Shown: one piece after another, positions 1-5,822 of the stretch | Layout: every line of letters begins with the position of its first letter | Numbering within the stretch: position 1 is the stretch's first letter | Position numbers and translations under genes: made by a program | Assembly (NCBI GenBank): GCA_946183095.1 | Contig: CAMHBE010000019.1 | Coordinates: 1-13,703 of the forward strand | Direction of reading: 5' to 3' | Origin: an uncultured Clostridia bacterium | GTDB taxonomy: Bacteria; Bacillota; Clostridia; Oscillospirales; Ruminococcaceae | Length of the DNA stretch: 13,703 bases | Notes under the pieces: generated by a model | Seen by the model: the letters and a program-made list of their open reading frames with translations, nothing else | Told to the model about the DNA's origin: nothing | Database searches by the model: none

Positions 1-782
1 ATTTTCTCCAGCATTCACACAACGAAGGCTGGATAACTCCCGTCAGGAATTACTACCACTCGCTGTATCTGCGTATCGTGCATGAGACGATAGAGATACT
101 GTATAAGCACAAGTATTACAAGGAACTCATAGATGTCTGTATGAAGGCATTCGATATAGAGAAGCTCGATGACAGGATACATCTCTGCTATGTAAAGGCG
201 CTGCTGGATCTTAACGAGAAAGCAGCCGCAAAGCAGCATTACACTTATGTGATGGATTTGTTTTATAACAAGAACGGCATCAACCCGTCCTCGGAGTTTG
301 TTGCGCTCTACGAAAAGACGGTGAAGGACGACAACGCCTACAACGCGGATTTCGGCATACTGAAAGGACAGCTCGACAGCATAGACGACGGCATCGGGGC
401 GTATTACTGCGAGTTCGCGTTTTTCAAGCACGTTTATCAGCTGGAGATACGCGACGCTGTGAGAAGCGGCAGACCTACCAATCTCTGCCTGCTGACGGCG
501 GTGTCGAAGACGCAGGATGAACTTGAGACAAAGCAGCTCAACCGTGTCATGACGAAGCTCTCCGACTGCATCAGCACGTCACTGCGTTCCCGCGATGTAT
601 ATTCGCGCTACAGTGCGTCGCAGTATGTGCTGCTGCTGTCAAATACCACGAAGGAACAGGCGGAAATGGTGCTCGACCGCATATTGAAGCGGTTCAAGCG
701 GGATAACCCGAAGCTCAACTGCACGCTGCTGTACAAGTTTGACAAGGCGGGAAAGCCTAAAAATCCGCAGGAGGCAAAATGA
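1..782 (+). CDS. BTAD-domain transcriptional regulator with degenerate GGDEF-like tail (5'-truncated)
   Basis: The reading frame is open from base 3 at the window edge, so the true start lies upstream; about 259 residues are visible. The GTG at 78 is internal, because the residues before it (including WITPVRNYYHSLYLRI) continue the same fold. The first visible part, to about base 350, is helical and resembles the bacterial transcriptional activator domain (BTAD) that follows a winged helix in SARP/AfsR-type regulators. The second part begins with GAYYCEFAFFKHVYQLE and includes RYSASQYVLLL at about bases 607-639. That segment sits where a diguanylate cyclase would have RYGGDEF, but the catalytic signature is missing, so it is probably a sensor or dimerisation module. 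A DNA-binding N-terminal domain is expected from the family but not visible. The stop overlaps the next gene's ATG. The target genes are unknown. Confidence 0.72.
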   Translation, partial: FLQHSHNEGWITPVRNYYHSLYLRIVHETIEILYKHKYYKELIDVCMKAFDIEKLDDRIHLCYVKALLDLNEKAAAKQHYTYVMDLFYNKNGINPSSEFVALYEKTVKDDNAYNADFGILKGQLDSIDDGIGAYYCEFAFFKHVYQLEIRDAVRSGRPTNLCLLTAVSKTQDELETKQLNRVMTKLSDCISTSLRSRDVYSRYSASQYVLLLSNTTKEQAEMVLDRILKRFKRDNPKLNCTLLYKFDKAGKPKNPQEAK

Positions 783-1414
783 ATTACAAGACCATAGAGG
801 GCAGGGCGGAGGATCGCTTCATTGAGAAGAAAAGCGAGTTTATCGGTTATATAAAGCATACGGAAACGGAGCAGGAGGCGCTGGATTTCATAGCGGAGAT
901 ACGGGCGATGCACCGCAAGGCGACCCACAACTGCTACGCCTATATCCTGAGGGATAACAACCTTTCGCGCCACAGTGATGACGGCGAGCCGGGCGGGACT
1001 GCGGGTGTTCCGATATATGAAGTTCTCCGCAAGGAGGGACTTACCGATGTTACCTGCGTTGTGACCCGGTATTTCGGCGGCGTGCTGCTGGGAGCGGGCG
1101 GACTTGTGCGGGCATACACCAAAGGTGCGAAGATAGCCTGTGATGCGGCGAGAACGCTTGATATGAGAGCCGCCGCAAGGCTGATACTCTCGCTTGCTTA
1201 CACGTTTTACGGAAAGATAGGAAAGACGCTCGGAAGTTACGATGTCCGTGTGGAAAACGAGGATTTCGGCTCGGATGTGACGATAGCGCTGTATATCCCG
1301 ATAGAGAACGTGCAGCCTTTCACGGATGAACTTATCGAGGTATGCGGTGGTAACATATCTGTGAAAAAAGATGCTGAGACCGAGTATAATTTTGGTGAAA
1401 GCGACGAAATTTGA
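779..1414 (+). CDS. yigZ: YigZ/IMPACT-family protein (UPF0029 + DUF1949)
   Basis: A 211-residue protein, the normal length for the family. The N-terminal UPF0029/Impact domain (about residues 10-120) carries the diagnostic HNCYAY at 50-55, SDDGEPGGTAG at 66-76 and VTRYFGGVLLGAGGLVRAY at 95-113. The rest (about 137-195) fits the DUF1949 ferredoxin-like domain. Family members are conserved in bacteria and related to eukaryotic IMPACT, a regulator of GCN2; the bacterial role is poorly defined, with links to translation or proline-peptide handling. The ATG overlaps the upstream TGA (ATGA) and an AGGAGG at 769-774 lies 4 bases before it, so translation is coupled to the regulator gene. A terminator starts at its stop codon, closing this unit. 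Confidence 0.9.
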   Translation: MNYKTIEGRAEDRFIEKKSEFIGYIKHTETEQEALDFIAEIRAMHRKATHNCYAYILRDNNLSRHSDDGEPGGTAGVPIYEVLRKEGLTDVTCVVTRYFGGVLLGAGGLVRAYTKGAKIACDAARTLDMRAAARLILSLAYTFYGKIGKTLGSYDVRVENEDFGSDVTIALYIPIENVQPFTDELIEVCGGNISVKKDAETEYNFGESDEI

Positions 1415-1455
1415 AAATTCCTTCCCGAAAAAGAGGTGAAACGGGAGGGAATTTT
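1414..1455 (+). terminator. Intrinsic terminator after the yigZ gene
   Basis: A 14-bp stem (1414-1427 with 1442-1455, one G-T wobble) encloses a 14-base loop, and the stem starts on the last base of the yigZ stop codon. The A/T-rich outer end gives TTTT at 1452-1455, followed by a T-rich but interrupted tail (GTATTTATTT). The upstream position of AAAA and the long stem support an intrinsic terminator. Confidence 0.75.
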
Positions 1456-1535
1456 GTATTTATTTATAGGGGGAGTTATCCGCAGACGAAGGCGGGTACC
1501 CCGTAATTGAGATCGTGATGATATTTCTGTGGGGC

Positions 1536-1572
1536 GCAGCACGGCGGGAGGATACCGGGAGATAAGTGCTGC
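1536..1572 (+). other. Possible leader hairpin before dgt
   Basis: A perfect 7-bp inverted repeat, GCAGCAC at 1536-1542 and GTGCTGC at 1566-1572, encloses 23 bases in the 138-bp gap between the yigZ terminator and dgt. It ends about 20 bases before the dgt ribosome binding site. No recognisable promoter boxes were found in this gap. It may be a chance repeat or a leader structure. Confidence 0.3.
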
Positions 1573-1593
1573 ATTGCCGCAGATAACGGAGAT

Positions 1594-2595
1594 ATGATGT
1601 TACCGAGAGAAGTTACACAAGAAACAGAAAAGAAGATGCTGTCTGAATACGCCTGCCTGAGCGAAAACAGCCGCGGCAGGGATGTTTATGAGAAGCCCTG
1701 CGACATACGCACGGACTTTCAGCGCGACAGGGACAGGATAATCCACTGCAACGCGTTCAGACGGCTCAAACATAAAACGCAGGTGTTCCTGATCCCGAAG
1801 TCGGATCATTACCGAACAAGACTTACGCATACGCTGGAAGTTTCGCAGATAGCAAGGACCATAGCGAGGGCATTGCGGCTCAACGAGGATCTGACGGAAG
1901 CGATAGCGCTCGGTCATGACCTTGGGCATACCCCGTTCGGGCATGACGGCGAGCGTATGCTGCAAAAGCTCTACCCCGAGGGGGATTTCCGCCACTACAA
2001 GCAGAGCGTGCGTGTGGTGGAGAAGATAGAGCGTGACGGCGCAGGGCTGAACCTGACGTGGGAAGTTAAGAATGGCATACTCTGCCATACGAATATGACC
2101 GCCGAAACGCTCGAAGGCGTTGTCGTGAAGTTCGCGGATAAGATAGCTTACTTAAACCATGATATAGAGGATGCTGTGCGCGGCGGAGTGCTCGACCCCG
2201 CAGATATACCCGGAGATGTGATAAAAGTCCTCGGCGACAGCAAAAGCAGACGTATCACCACGCTCGTGACGGATATTATCAAGAATAGTGATGATGAGAT
2301 AAGGTATTCGGACGAGGTGCGTGAAGCCCATGATAGGCTGAGAAAGTTCATGTTCGATGAGGTGTACTACGCCGAGGTCACGAACCGCGAAAAGGATAAG
2401 GCTTGTCATATCGTGGAGTTTTTGTATGAGCACTATATAAACAATAAAGAGGCGATGCCGGAGCTGTACAGGAAGATAGCCCGCGAGGACGGACTTGAGA
2501 TCGCCGTGTGCGATTTTATCTCCTGCATGACCGACGAGTATGCGATAGACCTCTTTAAAGAGCTTTGTATTCCGAAACAGTGGATAAGGATATAG
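1594..2595 (+). CDS. dgt: Deoxyguanosinetriphosphate triphosphohydrolase (HD superfamily)
   Basis: This enzyme hydrolyses dGTP (and in some family members other dNTPs) to the nucleoside and triphosphate, controlling dNTP pools in the cytosol. The 333-residue length is usual for the short dGTPase-like group. Visible landmarks are CDIRTDFQRDRDRIIH at 36-51, FRRLKHKTQVF at 55-65, the HD-domain metal ligands H79 (LTHTLEVS), H108-D109 (GHDLGHTPFGH) and a later D190 (LNHD). Two ATG codons occur in tandem at 1594 and 1597; the GGAG at 1588-1591 is only 2 bases from the first but 5 from the second, so 1597 may be the true start. It is followed by a large inverted repeat and then dnaG, so it neighbours replication genes in the same orientation, though co-transcription is uncertain. 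Confidence 0.93.
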   Translation: MMLPREVTQETEKKMLSEYACLSENSRGRDVYEKPCDIRTDFQRDRDRIIHCNAFRRLKHKTQVFLIPKSDHYRTRLTHTLEVSQIARTIARALRLNEDLTEAIALGHDLGHTPFGHDGERMLQKLYPEGDFRHYKQSVRVVEKIERDGAGLNLTWEVKNGILCHTNMTAETLEGVVVKFADKIAYLNHDIEDAVRGGVLDPADIPGDVIKVLGDSKSRRITTLVTDIIKNSDDEIRYSDEVREAHDRLRKFMFDEVYYAEVTNREKDKACHIVEFLYEHYINNKEAMPELYRKIAREDGLEIAVCDFISCMTDEYAIDLFKELCIPKQWIRI

Positions 2596-2600
2596 GCTGT

Positions 2601-2777
2601 ACCGCACAAAAATTTTTTTGAGCCTCCCCCTTGACAAATTGAGGAAAATGCGGTACCCTTCTTTCGCCGAAGGGAACTCAAAAGCATGAGATGTTTCGGA
2701 AGTTCCCTTCGCAAGCGGCATTTTACCGCATTTACCTCAATTTGTCAAGGGTACTCCAAAAATTTTTTGTGAGGCGG
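2601..2777. repeat. Large nested inverted repeat (MITE-like or terminator-like)
   Basis: Three nested pairs of arms fold this 177-bp stretch on itself. The middle pair, 2628-2655 with 2724-2751, matches at 27 of 28 positions. The inner pair, 2668-2678 with 2701-2711, is a perfect 11 bp (CGAAGGGAACT). The outer pair is an A/T-rich block, CACAAAAATTTTTTT against AAAAATTTTTTGTG, at about 2605-2619 and 2758-2770. A small further fold-back follows (GAGGCG at 2771-2776 with CGCCTC at 2810-2815, enclosing CAGGC/GCCTG). The element fills most of the 264-bp gap between dgt and dnaG and encodes no plausible protein. A miniature non-autonomous mobile element, a dispersed palindromic repeat, or an elaborate bidirectional terminator are all possible. 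No clear target-site duplication was seen. Confidence 0.85.
2720..2748 (-). promoter_or_regulatory. Promoter-like sequence inside the inverted repeat
   Basis: Read on the minus strand, the right arm holds TTGACA (2743-2748), a 17-bp spacer and TAAAAT (2720-2725). This is a full -35 box and a 5-of-6 -10 box for the primary sigma factor. The left arm has the same TTGACA on the plus strand, but TACCCT at the -10 position, so only the minus-strand copy looks functional. A transcript would run through the inner hairpin towards an A-to-T-rich block near 2605-2619 and be antisense to nothing but the element and, if read further, the dgt 3' end. This is inference from boxes alone. Confidence 0.35.
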
Positions 2778-2859
2778 ACGGGTTCAGGCTCCATAGGCTG
2801 CCTGCGGCGCGCCTCGGAAATCTAAAAGCATTTATTCTGCAACTCGAAGGTGGTGCGGT

Positions 2860-4626
2860 ATGAGGCTGCCCGACAGCTTTCTCGATGCTCTCAAAGCGAG
2901 CAATGATATAGTGCAGGTGATGTCGTCCTATGTCGAATTGAAGCGCGCGGGGCGGGATTACGTCTGTTCCTGTCCGTTCCACTCGGAGCGCACTCCCTCC
3001 TGCCATGTTTTTACCGATACGCAGAGTTTCTACTGCTTCGGCTGCGGTGCCGCGGGGGATGTCATAAACTTCGTGCGGCTCATAGAGCATTTCGATTATA
3101 TGGAGAGCGTGAGGTTCTTAGCGCAGAGGGCGGGAATGACCGTGCCCGAGAACGGTGTGGATGATTCCGGCGCGAAACGAAGGACCAGACTTCTTGAAAT
3201 GAACCGCACCGCCGCAAGATATTTCCGCGATGTGCTTCTTTCGCCGGAAGGCAGGGAGGGGCTCGATTATCTGGCGGGCAGACAGCTCACGCCGAATACG
3301 ATAAGGAAATACGGGCTGGGATTTGCCCCCGACGGCTGGCACAACCTGCACTATTACCTGAGGACAAAGGGATACTCCGATGATGAGATGGAGGAAGGCG
3401 CGCTGCTGACAAGGAAGAATAATTCGGTCTATGACAAGTTCAGGAAAAGAGTTATGTTCCCGATAATTGACAGGCGCGGCAATATAATCGCATTCGGCGG
3501 GAGGACTCTTGAAAAGGATGCCCCCGCAAAGTATCTGAACAGTGATGAAACGATAGTTTTTCACAAGAGAGACAACTTGTTTTCGCTGAATTTTGCGAAG
3601 AATACGAAAGAGAAGTTTCTGATACTGTGCGAAGGGTATATGGATGTAATATCGCTGAATCAGGCGGGATTCGACAACGCGGTTGCAACTCTCGGCACAG
3701 CGATAACTCCGCAGCAGGCGCGGGTCATGAAGCAATACGCGTCGGAAGTGGTGATATCCTACGACGCGGACGGCGCGGGGCAGAACGCAACGCTCAAAGC
3801 GATAAATCTGCTGGGCGAAGCGGGAGTTACCGCGAGAGTGCTGAACATACCGGACGCGAAGGATCCGGATGAGTACATAAAAAAGTTCGGGGCGGAGGCT
3901 TTCAGGCAGATATTGACGGGGACTTCGACGGCTCTCGACCATGAGTTCAGGCGGCTGAAAAACGGGATAGACACGAGTTCGCCCGCAGGACAGGCGGAGT
4001 TTCTCAAGAAGGCTGTGGGGTTCCTCGCGGATATAAGGAACGATACGGACAGGGTGGTGTATATTTCCGAAGCCGCGAAGATCAGCAGCCAGCCGATAAA
4101 CGCGATAAATGAGCTGGTGAAAGACAGGATAAAGAGGAACGGGCGCATAGAGCAGCGCAGTGAGGAAAGAGAGCTGATACGCGGAACGGTGAAGCGCGAC
4201 GCGATAAACCCCGATTCGCTGACATTCCCGCGGGAAGAAAAGGCGGAGAGAGGGATAATCGCTTATCTTTTTCACTCGCCCGATATGCTGGCGAGAGTTG
4301 AGAAGAAACTGACGAAAGACGATTTTCCTACCGAATTTAACAGAAGAGTGTATGATTTTATCGCAAATTGTATCAAAAACGGTGAGGATATCAGTATCGG
4401 GTCGATAGGAAGCGAATTTTCGGCGGAAGAAACGGCAAGAATAACAGGTATATGCAGGCAGGCAGACAGGCTGCCGTACAGCAAACCGAGACTTGACGAA
4501 TACATAGATGTGCTGCTCGAACACAAGGAGCATGAGAGCGAAAAACCCGTGACGGAGCTCACCGATGATGAGATGCTCCGCAGAATTGACGAGATCCGCC
4601 GCAGAAAAAGCGGTGTTTCGGGATAA
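2860..4626 (+). CDS. dnaG: DNA primase
   Basis: Synthesises RNA primers for lagging-strand replication, working with the replicative helicase. At 588 residues it is of ordinary bacterial length. The CHC2 zinc-binding domain at the N-terminus has C38, H41, C59 and C62 (CPFH and CFGCGAAGD). The TOPRIM catalytic core has E258 in CEGYMD and D302 and D304 in SYDADGAG, so the metal-binding acidic residues are intact. The remaining C-terminal part (about 460-588) is helical and matches the position of the helicase-interacting domain. The ATG at 2860 follows a weak AAGGTGG; the residues after it (LPDSFLDALKASNDIVQVMSSYVEL) begin as the family does, supporting this start. It precedes rpoD by 59 bases, the classic macromolecular-synthesis arrangement. 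Confidence 0.97.
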   Translation: MRLPDSFLDALKASNDIVQVMSSYVELKRAGRDYVCSCPFHSERTPSCHVFTDTQSFYCFGCGAAGDVINFVRLIEHFDYMESVRFLAQRAGMTVPENGVDDSGAKRRTRLLEMNRTAARYFRDVLLSPEGREGLDYLAGRQLTPNTIRKYGLGFAPDGWHNLHYYLRTKGYSDDEMEEGALLTRKNNSVYDKFRKRVMFPIIDRRGNIIAFGGRTLEKDAPAKYLNSDETIVFHKRDNLFSLNFAKNTKEKFLILCEGYMDVISLNQAGFDNAVATLGTAITPQQARVMKQYASEVVISYDADGAGQNATLKAINLLGEAGVTARVLNIPDAKDPDEYIKKFGAEAFRQILTGTSTALDHEFRRLKNGIDTSSPAGQAEFLKKAVGFLADIRNDTDRVVYISEAAKISSQPINAINELVKDRIKRNGRIEQRSEERELIRGTVKRDAINPDSLTFPREEKAERGIIAYLFHSPDMLARVEKKLTKDDFPTEFNRRVYDFIANCIKNGEDISIGSIGSEFSAEETARITGICRQADRLPYSKPRLDEYIDVLLEHKEHESEKPVTELTDDEMLRRIDEIRRRKSGVSG

Positions 4627-4627
4627 A

Positions 4628-4656
4628 ACAGCAGTCATGGACGGAACCGTGGCTGT
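4628..4656 (+). other. Bulged hairpin in the dnaG-rpoD gap
   Basis: The 59-base gap holds a two-part stem: ACAGC (4628-4632) with GCTGT (4652-4656), then a 3-base bulge on the 5' side, then CATGG (4636-4640) with CCGTG (4647-4651), one pair being a wobble, closing on a 6-base loop. No T-run follows, so it is not an intrinsic terminator. A role in RNA processing or differential stability between dnaG and rpoD would parallel the processing between these genes in E. coli, but that is inference. Confidence 0.45.
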
Positions 4657-4685
4657 GAAGCAAAAGAAAGGACGTTGCAAAGAAA

Positions 4686-5768
4686 ATGTCAGAGATCAAA
4701 TCGGCGCTTACCGAGCTTATTGAGCACGGCAAGCAGAACGGAAAGCTAACTACCCAGGAGATAACGGATGCTCTTGAGACCTGCGACTTTGACGCGGAAC
4801 AGATAGACAAGCTTTACGATGACTTTGAGGCGAACCACATCGACATCGTGGACGATTTCACGATAGATGAAGACCTCGATTCGGCGCTTTATTACGCCGG
4901 CGAGGATGACCTCGATATGGCGCTCTCCACCGACCAGATGGCGATAGACGACCCGGTCAAGATCTATCTGAAAGAGATAGGCAGGGTACCGCTGCTCACG
5001 CCGGAGGAGGAGATAGAGCTTGCACAGAGGATGGCACAGGGCGATCCGAACGCGAAGAAGCGCCTGTCGGAAGCTAACCTGCGACTGGTGGTAAGTATCG
5101 CGAAAAGATATGTCGGACGCGGTATGCAGTTCCTCGACCTGATACAGGAGGGGAATTTAGGTCTTATAAAGGCGGTAGAGAAGTTCGATTACACGAAGGG
5201 ATATAAGTTCTCGACCTACGCGACATGGTGGATAAGGCAGGCGATAACCCGCGCGATAGCCGATCAGGCGCGCACGATACGCATACCCGTACACATGGTG
5301 GAAACTATAACGAAGGTCAAAAAGGTAAGCAGTACGCTGCTGCACAAGAACGGCAGAGAAGCTACCGCCGAGGAGATAGCGGACGAGCTGAAGCTCCCGC
5401 TGGACAGAGTAAGAGAGATAATAAGGATATCGCAGGACCCGGTCTCCCTCGAAACGCCTATCGGCGAGGAGGAGGACAGCCACCTCGGAGATTTCATACC
5501 GGACGAGGAAGCGCCCGCGCCTGCGGAAGCCGCTTCGCAGATGCTGCTTAAAGAACAGCTCGATGAGGTGCTCGGCACGCTTACCGAACGTGAGGGAAAG
5601 GTACTTCGTCTGCGGTTCGGACTGGACGACGGCAGACAGCGTACCCTCGAAGAAGTGGGGCGCGAGTTCAACGTTACAAGGGAGCGCATAAGACAGATAG
5701 AAGCGAAGGCACTTCGCAAGCTGCGCCACCCGTCAAGGAGCAAGAAGCTCAAGGATTTTCTTGAGTGA
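4686..5768 (+). CDS. rpoD: Primary (housekeeping) RNA polymerase sigma factor, sigma-70/SigA
   Basis: Directs RNA polymerase to -35/-10 promoters. The 360-residue length fits Firmicutes SigA proteins, which lack the long non-conserved insert of E. coli RpoD. Region 1.1-like acidic residues occupy about 1-80. Region 1.2 starts at about 84 ([17 protein letters not shown]). Region 2 includes [37 protein letters not shown] and [15 protein letters not shown]. Region 4 starts at about 298 ([15 protein letters not shown]) and has the helix-turn-helix [20 protein letters not shown] contacting the -35 box. The ATG at 4686 follows an AAAGGA about 13 bases upstream. The promoters proposed for cbp and the DUF1508 gene match what this sigma factor should recognise. 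Confidence 0.97.
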   Translation: MSEIKSALTELIEHGKQNGKLTTQEITDALETCDFDAEQIDKLYDDFEANHIDIVDDFTIDEDLDSALYYAGEDDLDMALSTDQMAIDDPVKIYLKEIGRVPLLTPEEEIELAQRMAQGDPNAKKRLSEANLRLVVSIAKRYVGRGMQFLDLIQEGNLGLIKAVEKFDYTKGYKFSTYATWWIRQAITRAIADQARTIRIPVHMVETITKVKKVSSTLLHKNGREATAEEIADELKLPLDRVREIIRISQDPVSLETPIGEEEDSHLGDFIPDEEAPAPAEAASQMLLKEQLDEVLGTLTEREGKVLRLRFGLDDGRQRTLEEVGREFNVTRERIRQIEAKALRKLRHPSRSKKLKDFLE

Positions 5769-5822
5769 TATATAAAAAGTGAACGTTAAAAAAATTATGT
5801 TAGAGAAAGGATCGTAAAGAGT

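Noticed and set aside
2631..2659. Plus-strand promoter from TTGACA in the left arm of the inverted repeat, driving dnaG
   Set aside because: The -10 position at a 17-bp spacing reads TACCCT, matching only 3 of 6 consensus bases; the TTGACA is present simply because the arms mirror each other.
3118..4680. Long minus-strand open frame (520 codons) opposite dnaG
   Set aside because: Fully antisense to primase with intact zinc and TOPRIM motifs; Arg/Phe/Tyr-rich composition and no family resemblance.
5769..5822. Separate promoter for the FtsA-like gene in the gap after rpoD
   Set aside because: The gap is A/T-rich, but no -35/-10 pair with acceptable spacing was found; co-transcription with rpoD is simpler.
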